Assembly: GCF_024137025.1 (NCBI RefSeq)
Contig: NZ_JAMYJR010000019.1
Location: 20,959 to 84,958 of the forward strand
Direction of reading: 5' to 3'
Source of the DNA: Paractinoplanes aksuensis
GTDB lineage: Bacteria; Actinomycetota; Actinomycetes; Mycobacteriales; Micromonosporaceae
DNA length: 64,000 bases
Positions 16,654 through 24,878 of the stretch are shown piece after piece. Position 1 is the first letter of the stretch, and each line of letters starts with the position of its first letter. A model generated the notes under the pieces. The model had not been told where the DNA came from. It saw nothing but the letters and a program-made list of their open reading frames with translations, and did no database searches. Position numbers and translations under genes: made by a program.

Positions 16654-18078
16654 ATGACGGCAACCGTCACGTCCACATCGGCGCAGCCGGCCCTCGCCGC
16701 GATCACCTTCCCCGACGACTTCATCTGGGGCGCCGCCACGGCGTCGTACCAGATCGAGGGCGCGGCGCGGGAGGACGGTCGCGGCCCGTCGATCTGGGAC
16801 ACCTTCAGCCGTACGCCGGGACGTGTGTACAACGGGCACACCGGCGACGTGGCCTGCGACCACTACCACCGCTACGTCGACGACGTGGCGCTGATGTCGG
16901 ACCTGGGCCTGGCCTCCTACCGGTTCTCGGTCGCGTGGCCGCGGATCCAGCCCGACGGCACCGGCCCGGTCAACGTCAAGGGCCTCGACTTCTACGACCG
17001 GCTCACCGACGAGCTGCTGGGCAAGGGCATCGACCCGGTCGTCACGCTCTACCACTGGGACCTGCCGCAGACCCTCGAGGACCTCGGCGGCTGGGCCAAC
17101 CGGCTGACGGCCGAGGCGTTCGGCGAGTACGCCCAGATCGTGCACGCCCGCCTCGGCGACCGCGTCAAGACCTGGACGACGCTGAACGAGCCGTGGTGCT
17201 CGGCCTACCTCGGCTACGGCAGCGGCGTCCACGCGCCCGGCAAGCAGGACCCGGCGGCCGTCTTCGCGGCGGTGCACCATCTGCTGCTCGGCCACGGCCT
17301 GGCCGCCCGCGCCCTGCGTGAGGCCGGCGCTCAGAGCATCAGCATCACGCTCAACCCGAACGTCGCGCTGCCGGTCGACCCGACCAGCGCCGCCGACCAG
17401 GAGGCCGTGCGGATCATCGACGGGCTCTCCAACCGGATGTTCCTCGACCCGCTGTTCAAGGGTCAGTACCCGGCCGACATGCTCGAGCACATGGCCCGCT
17501 TCACCGACCTGTCGTACATCGCGGACGGTGACCTGGCCACGATCAAGGCCCCGATCGACGTGCTGGGGATCAACTTCTATCAACCGGCGTACGTCTCGGC
17601 CAAGCCCGGCGCCCCGGCCGCGCTCGACCAGCCCGGCAGCGAGGGCATCGCCTGGCGCGCGCCCGACGGCCCGGTCACCGACATGAACTGGCTGATCGAG
17701 CCCTCGGCGCTGACCGGCCTGCTCAAGCGGATCAACGACGACTACCCCGGCATCCCGCTGCTGATCACCGAGAACGGCGCCGCGTACCCCGAGGGACCGT
17801 CGGCCGATGGCGAGGTTCACGACAGCCGGCGGGTCGAATATCTCGACGGCCACCTGCGCGCCTGCCATGATGCCTTGGCGGCCGGTGTCGATCTGCGGGG
17901 ATATTTCGTCTGGTCGCTCATGGACAACTTCGAGTGGGCCGAGGGCTACCGCAAGCGGTTCGGGGTCGTGCACGTCGACTACGCGACCCAGCAGCGGACG
18001 CTGAAGGACAGCGCGAAGTGGTACCGGGAGGTGATCCGGCGCAACGGCATCGCGGCGTCGGACTCCAGCGAGGGGTGA
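16654..18078 (+). CDS. GH1 family beta-glucosidase
   Basis: Hydrolyses beta-glucosides such as cello-oligosaccharides. It is probably cytoplasmic, as no signal peptide is seen. The 474-residue protein has the complete GH1 set: FIWGAATASYQIEGA near the N-terminus, YRFSVAWPRI, LYHWDLPQTLED, acid/base Glu in TLNEPW, nucleophile Glu in LLITENGAAY, and WSLMDNFEWAEGY at the C-terminus. GGGGAA precedes the ATG. It is followed after 7 bases by a LacI-family gene, the usual arrangement of substrate-induced glucosidases. No sugar transporter is next to it, so uptake must be encoded elsewhere. Confidence 0.95.
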   Translation: MTATVTSTSAQPALAAITFPDDFIWGAATASYQIEGAAREDGRGPSIWDTFSRTPGRVYNGHTGDVACDHYHRYVDDVALMSDLGLASYRFSVAWPRIQPDGTGPVNVKGLDFYDRLTDELLGKGIDPVVTLYHWDLPQTLEDLGGWANRLTAEAFGEYAQIVHARLGDRVKTWTTLNEPWCSAYLGYGSGVHAPGKQDPAAVFAAVHHLLLGHGLAARALREAGAQSISITLNPNVALPVDPTSAADQEAVRIIDGLSNRMFLDPLFKGQYPADMLEHMARFTDLSYIADGDLATIKAPIDVLGINFYQPAYVSAKPGAPAALDQPGSEGIAWRAPDGPVTDMNWLIEPSALTGLLKRINDDYPGIPLLITENGAAYPEGPSADGEVHDSRRVEYLDGHLRACHDALAAGVDLRGYFVWSLMDNFEWAEGYRKRFGVVHVDYATQQRTLKDSAKWYREVIRRNGIAASDSSEG

Positions 18079-18085
18079 GGTTTTT

Positions 18086-19111
18086 GTGGTGACGCGGGAG
18101 CGGCCGACGCTCGAAGCAGTGGCACGCCGCGCCGGGGTCTCCCGGGCGACCGTCTCCCGCGTCGTCAACGGCTCGACCTCGGTGGCCGCCTCCATCCGCG
18201 AGGCGGTCACCCGGGCCGTCGACGAACTGGGCTACGTGCCCAACCAGGCTGCCCGCAGCCTGGTCACCCAGCGCACCGAGTCGATCGCGCTGATCCTGCC
18301 CGAGACGGCCAACCGGGTCTTCTCGGACGACCTGTTCTTTCCGGCCATCATCCGCGGCGTCGGCGTCGAGCTCGAAGCGGCCGACAAGCAGCTGGTCCTG
18401 ATGATGGCCGGTTCGCTGAAAAGTCACGGCCGGGTCGAGCGCTACGCCGTGGCCGGTCACGTCGACGGCGTCATGTTCGCCTCGATGCACGGCGCCGATC
18501 CGCTGCCCGGCACGCTGGTCTCGCTGGGCATCCCAGTGATCTGCAGCGGCCGCCCGCTGAGCCTGCCGAATCCGAGGGGCGCCGGAGTGCCCTATGTGGA
18601 CGTCGATCATTTCGGTGGGGTCTGCGCCGCCGTACGCCACCTGGTGGCCACGGGCCGCCGCCGAATAGCCACCATCGCGGGCCCGCAGGACATGGTGGCG
18701 GGCATCGACCGGCTCGCCGGTTACCGGGCCACGCTCGAAGAGGCCGGCCTGGCCCAGCACGTCGCCCTCGGCGACTTCACCCGCGAGTCGGGCATTCAAG
18801 CCATGCGTACGCTGCTGGCCGACGACCCGAAACTCGACGCGGTCTTCGTGGCCTCGGACATGATGGCCCACGGCGCGCTGATCGCCCTCAAGGACGCCGG
18901 CCGCCGGGTGCCCACGGACGTCGCGGTGATCGGCTTCGACGACTTCGAGATAAGCCGCTACAGCGACCCGCCCCTGACCACCGTCCGCCAGCCGATCGCC
19001 GACATGGGCCGCACGATGGCCCGCCAGCTGCTCGGCCTCATCAACGGCGAGCAGGGCCTGCCCGACGCCGTGGTGCTACCGACGGAGCTGGTGGTCCGCG
19101 AGTCCGCCTGA
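18086..19111 (+). CDS. LacI-family transcriptional regulator
   Basis: A 341-residue repressor: N-terminal helix-turn-helix (TLEAVARRAGVSRATVSRVVNG), hinge VPNQAARSLV, and a periplasmic-binding-protein-like effector domain containing IALILPE, HVDGVMFAS, AGPQDM and VIGFDDFEISRY. It starts at one of two adjacent GTG codons (18086 or 18089). It is co-directional with the beta-glucosidase, 7 bases away. TTAACCGGTTAA on the glucosidase promoter is its probable site; effector likely a glucoside or cello-oligosaccharide (inference). Its last 36 bases overlap the 3' end of the convergent EI24 gene. Confidence 0.93.
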   Translation: MVTRERPTLEAVARRAGVSRATVSRVVNGSTSVAASIREAVTRAVDELGYVPNQAARSLVTQRTESIALILPETANRVFSDDLFFPAIIRGVGVELEAADKQLVLMMAGSLKSHGRVERYAVAGHVDGVMFASMHGADPLPGTLVSLGIPVICSGRPLSLPNPRGAGVPYVDVDHFGGVCAAVRHLVATGRRRIATIAGPQDMVAGIDRLAGYRATLEEAGLAQHVALGDFTRESGIQAMRTLLADDPKLDAVFVASDMMAHGALIALKDAGRRVPTDVAVIGFDDFEISRYSDPPLTTVRQPIADMGRTMARQLLGLINGEQGLPDAVVLPTELVVRESA

Positions 19112-19885
19112 GGCCGGAAGCCCGAGTGACTGCCGGGCCAGCAGCGTGGCCCCCGCGATGGCGGCCGGCATCAGCAGGATCGCGCCGAGCGGGATCAGGA
19201 AACAGCAGAAGACGGCCACGCCGAAACCGAGGGCCATCGGCCGGTTCGTGGACAGCACCGCCCGGCGCTGCCGCAGCCGCTGTCCGCGCCGCTGGAACGG
19301 CACACCCGTGAGCTCGACGGCCAGCAGCCACCCACCGAGCGCGCCGCCCAGCACCGGGATGACCGTCTGGCCCACCACCGGCAGGAAGCCGAGCAGGAAG
19401 AGCGGCACACCGATCAGGATGGACAGTCCGATCAGCCGCAACGAGTCGGCCAGGCTGCGCCGCAACGAGGGCCAGAACCCGACCTCGACCTCGTCCGGCA
19501 CGCCGCCGAACCTGTCCTCGACCAGCTCGGAGATGCGCTCGTAGAACGGGTCGCCGATGAGCAGGGTGACCGCGGTGAAGGTCAGGATGCCGAGCAGCAC
19601 CGACAGGCCGAGCAGACCCAGCCCCGCGAACACCCGGGCCACGTCACGGACCCACTCGGCCCAGTCGTCGGCGAACCAGGTCACCGTACGGGAAAGCTCG
19701 GGCAGATAGTCGATCAGGAAGAACAGGGCGGTGCCGTAGAGCAGACCCGCGATCACGGCGGGGATCAGCCCGAGCCCGAGCAGCTTGGGGCTGCGCAGCA
19801 CGATGCCCAGCCCACGGCCGAGCAGCCCGGCGCCGAGAAAGAACTGCTTGACGACACCCAACGGCCGACCGGCCTCAGCATTCAC
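19076..19885 (-). CDS. EI24/CysZ-like membrane protein
   Basis: A 269-residue integral membrane protein of the EI24 family, related to the sulfate channel CysZ. It shows the hydrophobic N-terminal pair (residues 30-60), a further pair at about 85-115, the conserved loop LLIGDPFYERISELVED, then helices at about 145-185 and 220-250. Transport of sulfate is not shown for actinobacterial members. The C-terminus overlaps the convergent lacI gene by 36 bases. Confidence 0.8.
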   Translation of the reverse strand: MNAEAGRPLGVVKQFFLGAGLLGRGLGIVLRSPKLLGLGLIPAVIAGLLYGTALFFLIDYLPELSRTVTWFADDWAEWVRDVARVFAGLGLLGLSVLLGILTFTAVTLLIGDPFYERISELVEDRFGGVPDEVEVGFWPSLRRSLADSLRLIGLSILIGVPLFLLGFLPVVGQTVIPVLGGALGGWLLAVELTGVPFQRRGQRLRQRRAVLSTNRPMALGFGVAVFCCFLIPLGAILLMPAAIAGATLLARQSLGLPASGGLADHQLRR

Positions 19886-19915
19886 GCCCAGCAGCGTAGA
19901 GCAAGGCTGCGGCCG

Positions 19916-20380
19916 TCAGGGGAACAGCGTGGGCAGCTCGGTGCTGCTGGGGGCCGAGGACGGTGGCTCGGCGTCGGGCGGGGTGCTCGCCTCCGACGGG
20001 TCGGTCGGGGTGGGGACGGGCGGCTCGTCCAGGGGCGGGAGCGGGGGCTCCGACACTCCGGACGGCACTACGACCGGCGGCGGTGTGGGGGACGGCGACG
20101 TGCTGATGACCACTGGGGACGTGGTGGGGACGAATGGCTGGGGGACCGCCGACGCGGGGAGCGTCGACGGCTTGGGACGGTAGGGACCGGCCGAGTAGCG
20201 CACGGCCACCGGCGTCGTCCGGGCCGTGGTGGGGGCCGCGCCCAGGACGCTCTCGCCGCCGGGAACTCCCACTGCAGCGGGGAGTTTGACCGGGGCGGCG
20301 AGGTTCCAGCCGACCGCGACGGCGACCGGCAGCCCGAAAGCTACGAGTCCGACAAAGACTGATTTAGGGGATAGCCGCAC
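19916..20380 (-). CDS. Small secreted or anchored Pro/Ser/Thr-rich protein
   Basis: A 154-residue protein of no known family. One hydrophobic segment (about residues 8-28) could act as signal anchor. The rest is low-complexity and rich in Pro, Ser and Thr, with acidic residues near the end, as in cell-wall-spanning linkers. The start is GTG at 20380. Coding is supported by position and codon-position GC bias, not by homology; 30 bases separate it from the EI24 gene. Confidence 0.55.
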   Translation of the reverse strand: MRLSPKSVFVGLVAFGLPVAVAVGWNLAAPVKLPAAVGVPGGESVLGAAPTTARTTPVAVRYSAGPYRPKPSTLPASAVPQPFVPTTSPVVISTSPSPTPPPVVVPSGVSEPPLPPLDEPPVPTPTDPSEASTPPDAEPPSSAPSSTELPTLFP

Positions 20381-20517
20381 GTTCTAGACAACGTGCCGAG
20401 AGCCGAAAAAGGTTACGGCCCAACCGGCAGAACAGGCTTGATCAATGCCGGTACCGGCCGGTACTGTCCGCTGGCTCCCCTCTGTCGGGACGGGGGGTTC
20501 ACACCAACGGGGGACAG

Positions 20518-21561
20518 ATGAAACTCGTTTACCGTCGTGGCCTACCGGCCCTGTGCGGCGCTGTGCTAGCGGCCGGCGTGATCGGCGTCGGCACCCCGGC
20601 GCTCGCCGCCGGTGAGCCGCCCACGGGCACCTTCACTCTCAACACGGCCTCGCTGTGGTCGGGCCAGCAGGTGACGCTCACCCAGGACGCCCTGGCCGAC
20701 GACGACACGACCGACCTCGCCACGATCACCCGGGCCATCACCTGGGGCGACGGCACCTCCACGGCCGCGGCCGCCGGCGAGACCTCGTGGACACACACCT
20801 ACGCCGGCGCCGGCACCTTCAAGGTGGCCGTCGAATTGAAGGACGACACGGTCAGCGGCCCGGGCACCATCGCCGCGCCGAATGTCACGGTCACCACCGC
20901 CCCCGGCACCCTGGGCTGGCAGAAGAGCACTGTCTACACCGCCAGCGACGGCGTCGGCGGCACCTACCTGACCGAGGCCGTGTTCACGCCGAAGGGCCTT
21001 CCGCTCACCGCCGACGAGGCCTGGACGACCTGGGGCGACGGCGAGTTCAGCCTGCTCAAGCAGGACGCGACCGAGACCACGGTGCCGCACTACTTCGATG
21101 AAGGCGACTACAGCCCGCAGGTGCAGCTGTCGAACAAGTTCGGCAAGGCCACCCCGCGCACCGCTTCCAGGCTGAACGTCGACGTCGACGACACCGCGCC
21201 GACGAGCGGCTTCACCTTCCCGGCCAACGCCGGCAAGGGCAGCTCGTGGAAGGCGTTCAAGGGCACCGGCCGCGACAGCCAGTCCGGGGCCGACATCGTC
21301 GAGGTGATCGCCTTCAAGTGGAAGGGCGAGACGGTCTACTACTACAACTTCGAGACGAAGAAGTGGGTCAAGGTCACCGACCCGACGGCCTACCTTCCGG
21401 ACGGCGCGATCGCCCTCTCGCCGGTGACCGCCGCGGGCACCTGGTCGGTGCCGGCCTCCGGGATCACCAAGGGGTACCACCTCGAGGTGGACTACTGGGT
21501 CTACGACAAGGTCGGCAATGTCAGCGCCGACAAGTACGCCACGGCGTTCATCAGTAGCTGA
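20518..21561 (+). CDS. Secreted PKD-domain protein
   Basis: A 347-residue exported protein. It has a signal peptide (RRGLPALCGAVLAAGVIGVG, cleavage near ALAA) and a PKD-type beta-sandwich with the marker pattern ITWGDGTS, then WTHTYAGAGTFKVAV (residues about 40-125), followed by a second half with a similar WTTWGDGEF stretch and an aromatic C-terminal domain (WKGETVYYYNF, YWVYDKVGN). No catalytic domain is visible. The ATG is directly behind GGGGGACAG. It is divergent from the Pro-rich gene at 20380, with 137 bases between. Confidence 0.8.
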   Translation: MKLVYRRGLPALCGAVLAAGVIGVGTPALAAGEPPTGTFTLNTASLWSGQQVTLTQDALADDDTTDLATITRAITWGDGTSTAAAAGETSWTHTYAGAGTFKVAVELKDDTVSGPGTIAAPNVTVTTAPGTLGWQKSTVYTASDGVGGTYLTEAVFTPKGLPLTADEAWTTWGDGEFSLLKQDATETTVPHYFDEGDYSPQVQLSNKFGKATPRTASRLNVDVDDTAPTSGFTFPANAGKGSSWKAFKGTGRDSQSGADIVEVIAFKWKGETVYYYNFETKKWVKVTDPTAYLPDGAIALSPVTAAGTWSVPASGITKGYHLEVDYWVYDKVGNVSADKYATAFISS

Positions 21562-21611
21562 TCGATCAGCACAGCCGAGCTGAGGGCTCGTCCGGGCAAC
21601 CGGGCGGGCCC

Positions 21612-22388
21612 TCAGTCGTTCAGAAAGCTCGAGATCCGCTCGCGCAGCTCGCGCCGGTTGTTCCACAGCACGGCCGGGTGGTCGTAGACGTGCAGCTCGG
21701 CCGCGGGCAGCAGGGACGCCAGCCGCTCGGCCCAGGCCACCGGGTGCACCTCGTCGCCGATGCAGCCCAGCACCAGCGCCCGGCCGCGGAACGCGCGCAG
21801 CGTCGACTCGTCGGCCACCGCGGGCTCGTGCCACAGTGTGGTCAGCTCGGGGGCCAGGCCGTCGCGTTGCAGCTGCTCGACCCGCTGCCGCAGGAAGCCC
21901 CAGCCGGTCGCCGTGTTGCGCACGGAGGGCGGCAGGTCCGACTCGACGGCGGCGGCGATCGAGGCCGCCTCGCCCGACTCGACCGCGGCCAGCAACCGTT
22001 CGAGCCGGGCCTCGGCCGCGGCGGGCCGGTGACCGTCGAGCGGCGCCGGCAGATAGAAGACCACCCGCTCGAACCGGTCGGGCGTGTCGCTGAGCAGCCG
22101 GCCGAGCGCGCCGGCGCCCAGGCTGACCCCGAGGGCCCGGGTCGCGCCGGTCTGGTCGGCGACGCCACGCAGGTCGGCGGCCAGGTCGCCGAAGCTCCAG
22201 GGGCCGGGCGGGGCGTCGGAGCGGCCGTGCCCGCGGAAGTGGAAGAAGACCCTGCGCCCGACGACCGCACTGGCCAGCGGGCGGGTGCCGGCGATGTCAC
22301 CGGCCAGCCCGTGGGCGAAGACGGTGACGGGGTCACCGACCCCAGTGATCAACCCCTCCAGGCGTACGCCGGAAGGGGTCGACAGCAT
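21612..22388 (-). CDS. Alpha/beta hydrolase
   Basis: A 258-residue alpha/beta-hydrolase fold protein: VTVFAHGLAGD (oxyanion region), FFHFRGHGRSD, nucleophile elbow LGVSLGAGALG (Ser in GVSLGAG), an acidic residue region in VLGCIGDEVHPVAWA, and a C-terminal His in LHVYDHPAVLW. Cap-domain region is about residues 120-190. Substrate unknown. The ATG at 22388 is set by the start of the fold; no strong ribosome site is visible, and upstream in-frame starts exist. Confidence 0.85.
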   Translation of the reverse strand: MLSTPSGVRLEGLITGVGDPVTVFAHGLAGDIAGTRPLASAVVGRRVFFHFRGHGRSDAPPGPWSFGDLAADLRGVADQTGATRALGVSLGAGALGRLLSDTPDRFERVVFYLPAPLDGHRPAAAEARLERLLAAVESGEAASIAAAVESDLPPSVRNTATGWGFLRQRVEQLQRDGLAPELTTLWHEPAVADESTLRAFRGRALVLGCIGDEVHPVAWAERLASLLPAAELHVYDHPAVLWNNRRELRERISSFLND

Positions 22389-22495
22389 TTCGGTCGGTGG
22401 CTCGGGCAGGGTCGGCCGGCCCGAGCGCGGCCCGGTCGGTTCACGGCGATGCAGGCGGGGCCCACCGTCGGGCGGCGGCGGACCGAACCGCCGCC

Positions 22496-22810
22496 TCACC
22501 AGAAGCCTTTGCCGTCCGACAGATCCTTCAGACCCGGGCGTACGTCGAGCAGGTAGATCAGCGCCGCGGCGATGCCGATCAGGCTGAAGATGCCGACCGC
22601 GCTGCTGACCAGAAGCGTGAGCACGATGCAGATCGCGAGGATCGCCGCCCACGCACCCTTGGGGAGGGTGCCGATGGCCTGGAAGCCGTCGCCCCGCTGA
22701 GTCAGGCAGTGGATCAGGGCGACCGCCTGGACGACCAGCGAGAAGATGAGAATGAGCAGGTTTATGTAGCCGACGGCGATGTCGTAGAAGATCGGCGCGG
22801 AAGAGGCCAT
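22496..22810 (-). CDS. DUF2516-family small membrane protein
   Basis: A 104-residue protein with three predicted helices (about residues 10-35, 50-75, 75-95) and the family feature IHCLTQRGDGFQA. This actinobacterial family is uncharacterised, and members commonly sit beside XRE regulators and HbhA-like genes, as here: XRE (23717) and HbhA-like (23334) lie just upstream on the same strand, 65 bases apart. ATG at 22810 chosen by the start of the hydrophobic region; no clear ribosome site. Confidence 0.75.
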   Translation of the reverse strand: MASSAPIFYDIAVGYINLLILIFSLVVQAVALIHCLTQRGDGFQAIGTLPKGAWAAILAICIVLTLLVSSAVGIFSLIGIAAALIYLLDVRPGLKDLSDGKGFW

Positions 22811-22875
22811 GACGGAAAGTCTATGCCGCGGGGCCCAGCGCACGCCGGGCCCCGCTGATCATGTTTATCGCGTCG

Positions 22876-23334
22876 TCACTTCGAGGCGGCGCGCTTGCGC
22901 GGCTTCGGGGTGGCGGCGGGCTTGGCCGGGGTGGCCTCGGCGGCCTCGATGGCGGCCGGCTCCTCGGTCGTCTCGATGTCGGCGTTGACGACCTCGGCCG
23001 CCTCGACGACGCCGGTGCCGACCACGCGCTCGCCGCGGGCGACGAGGGCGGTGTAAGCGGCGACCGCGCGGTCCTGCGCGATCTGGGCGAACGAGGTGGC
23101 GACGCTGGCCGCGTTGCCCCGCAGCGCGACGAAGTCGGTGGTGGAGGCCTTGTCGCGCAGCTCGGCGGCCTTGGTGCCGGCCTGCTCGTTGTAGTCACGC
23201 AGCGAGGCCGACGCGCGCTCGCTGAGCTCGGTGAGCACGGCGGGCAGCTTGCGCAGCTGCTCGACGGCGATGTCACCGGCACCGGCGGCGGCGTAGAGCG
23301 GGGCGGGGAAACGGGTCTTGGTCTGCTCGGTCAT
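22876..23334 (-). CDS. HbhA-like protein
   Basis: The 152-residue sequence is built like heparin-binding haemagglutinin: an N-terminal PLYAAAGAGDIAVEQLRKLP helix, a long helical/coiled-coil region (about 30-110), and a C-terminus of Ala/Pro/Lys repeats (PAKPAATPKPRKRAASK). Mycobacterial HbhA binds sulfated glycans; in free-living actinobacteria its role is probably different, perhaps at cell-surface or membrane sites. No signal peptide is seen, as in HbhA. Its ATG overlaps the stop of the XRE gene by 4 bases, so the two are translationally coupled. Confidence 0.8.
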   Translation of the reverse strand: MTEQTKTRFPAPLYAAAGAGDIAVEQLRKLPAVLTELSERASASLRDYNEQAGTKAAELRDKASTTDFVALRGNAASVATSFAQIAQDRAVAAYTALVARGERVVGTGVVEAAEVVNADIETTEEPAAIEAAEATPAKPAATPKPRKRAASK

Positions 23335-23717
23335 TTCTGCTCCTCATCAACGGGAGTGGTCTCGGATTTGCTGCGCGCGTTCTCGTTGCGGAACGTCTCG
23401 TAGATCTGCGACAGCGACTGTTTCTGAGCGATCGTCAGCTCGGGATCGGCCGCGATCGCGGCCAGCACACCCTGCTGACCCTCGCTGTCGAGCAGACCCG
23501 CACGCAGGTACATCGCGGGCGTCGACACCCGCAGCGCGCTGGCGATCTGCTGGAGCACCTCGGCGCTGGGCTTGCGCAGGCCGCGCTCGATCTGGCTGAG
23601 GTACGGGTTGCTCACGCCCGCCTTGTCGGCGAGCTGGCGCAGCGAGATCTTGGCGGTCTGCCGCAGGTCACGGATGAAACCACCGATGTCCTCGGGCAGA
23701 TCCTTGGGTGCGGCCAT
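23331..23717 (-). CDS. XRE-family transcriptional regulator
   Basis: A 128-residue Cro/C1-type regulator. HTH: ISLRQLADKAGVSNPYLSQIERG (about residues 22-44), followed by a helical C-terminal region that ends in a Glu/Lys-rich tail. Similar regulators accompany HbhA-like genes in other actinobacteria. It is coupled by 4 bases to the HbhA-like gene. The inverted repeat upstream (23740-23776) is a possible autoregulatory site. Confidence 0.88.
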   Translation of the reverse strand: MAAPKDLPEDIGGFIRDLRQTAKISLRQLADKAGVSNPYLSQIERGLRKPSAEVLQQIASALRVSTPAMYLRAGLLDSEGQQGVLAAIAADPELTIAQKQSLSQIYETFRNENARSKSETTPVDEEQK

Positions 23718-23739
23718 GCATCCGACCGTAGCTCGGGGT

Positions 23740-23776
23740 GCTAGCTGTTGCAAGCAAAGCGCTAACTACAGCAAGC
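23740..23776. promoter_or_regulatory. Inverted repeat upstream of the XRE gene
   Basis: Two 16-bp blocks, GCTAGCTGTTGCAAGC (23740-23755) and, in reverse complement, GCTTGCTGTAGTTAGC (23776-23761), agree at most positions and are separated by AAAGC. They lie 22-60 bases upstream of the XRE start. An operator for that regulator is an inference. Confidence 0.5.
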
Positions 23777-23820
23777 GTGAAACGAGTCACGCAGCACATG
23801 ACTTAAGCCAGCGGACACCC

Positions 23821-23915
23821 GCACTTCGCCCGTCGATGTCGAGGCGCCGAAAAGTGCTAGGCGCAGCCGAGGCGCTTTTCGGTGCCCTCGACATCGACCT
23901 CTCAGGGCGAAGTGC
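23821..23915. repeat. Long imperfect hairpin between asparaginase and XRE genes
   Basis: The arms pair for about 36 bp: 11 bp (GCACTTCGCCC with GGGCGAAGTGC), 13 bp perfect (GTCGATGTCGAGG with its complement), then about 11 bp (CCGAAAAGTGC with GCGCTTTTCGG), leaving a 14-base loop and a 6-base bulge. The asparaginase stop codon (23902-23904) lies inside the right arm. Terminator or insertion of a small mobile repeat are both possible. Confidence 0.65.
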
Positions 23916-24840
23916 CGCCGAGCGGAGGCGAGGCCATGGACACAGCGCGGATCTCTCCCACCGGTTCGCCGCCGCCCAGCACGAGCTCCCCGATCCGGGG
24001 CGTGTCGACGCCGAGGCGCTGCAGTTCCTTCAGCAGTACGGGGGTCCGGGCGCGCATGCCACCGTCGTCGATCTTGATCGTGATCGCCCCGGCGCCGGGC
24101 ACGGCCACGGCGACCACGCCCTCGGCGCCGCCTTTGGCGAGCAGGCCCGGAACGGCCGCCATCAGCAGCGTGTCGTCGGCTCCGGTGCCCGCCACCAGCT
24201 CGGGGTGGGCGCGCATCTCGTCGGCCACCCGCCGCTCGTGGCTGCCCGGCTCGGCCGACACCAGCCGCTCGAAGGCGCGGGCGAGCCCGGTCAGCGACAG
24301 GGCCAGCACCGGCGCCCCGCAGCCGTCGACCCCGACCGCGGTGATGCGCTCGCCGGCGAGGTCGGCGACCGCCTCGGTGATCGCCTTCTGCAGCGGGTGG
24401 GCGGGGTCGCGGTACGTCTCGAGCGGCCAGTCGTTGGCCACGCAGGTCGCGAGCATGCCGGCGTGCTTGCCCGAGCAGTTCATGAGCACCCGCTCGGGGC
24501 CGCCGCCGGTGCGCACCCAGGCATCGCGGGCGTCCTCGGCCAGCGGCAGCGAGGTGGGACAACGCAGGGCGTCGTCGGTGAGGCCGGCCGCGTCGAGGAT
24601 CTCGCGGACCCGGCGTACGTGGAAAGCTTCTCCGAAGTGGCTGCCGCTGATCAGGGCCAGGTCGGCGTCGTCGCGCGGCACCAGGCCGGCCCGCAGCAGG
24701 CCCACCGTCTGCAGCGGCTTGTTCGACGACCGCGGAAAGATCGGCGTGGTCACGTCGCCGCGGCTGCCGGCGCTCGAGAAGACGGAACCGTGGTGGACGC
24801 TCTCGACAAAACCGGAGCGCACTACTTCAGCGATAATCAT
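23902..24840 (-). CDS. Asparaginase (type II-like, thermolabile)
   Basis: A 312-residue protein of the Asparaginase_II family, distinct from the classic AnsA/AnsB fold. Family marks are the N-terminal VESVHHGSVF, SSNKPLQTVGLLRAGL, NCSGKHAGMLATC, VDGCGAPVLALSL and GTGADDTLLMAAVPG. Hydrolyses L-asparagine to aspartate. Its stop codon lies within the right arm of the long inverted repeat. It begins 7 bases after the stop of the BKACE gene, in what looks like one transcript. Confidence 0.88.
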   Translation of the reverse strand: MIIAEVVRSGFVESVHHGSVFSSAGSRGDVTTPIFPRSSNKPLQTVGLLRAGLVPRDDADLALISGSHFGEAFHVRRVREILDAAGLTDDALRCPTSLPLAEDARDAWVRTGGGPERVLMNCSGKHAGMLATCVANDWPLETYRDPAHPLQKAITEAVADLAGERITAVGVDGCGAPVLALSLTGLARAFERLVSAEPGSHERRVADEMRAHPELVAGTGADDTLLMAAVPGLLAKGGAEGVVAVAVPGAGAITIKIDDGGMRARTPVLLKELQRLGVDTPRIGELVLGGGEPVGEIRAVSMASPPLGGTSP

Positions 24841-24842
24841 GC

Positions 24843-24878
24843 GCCTTCAGTCCGATTCCGGGGTGGTTGGATGGGGGG
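24843..24878 (-). repeat. Dispersed C-rich repeat, copy E (overlaps the 3' end of the BKACE gene)
   Basis: Reads CCCATCCAACCACCCC, then CGGACTGAAGGCGC, on the minus strand. It supplies the last codons of the upstream gene (HPTTPESD and stop) and runs up to the next start codon. The GC-rich middle of the other copies is missing here. Confidence 0.6.
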
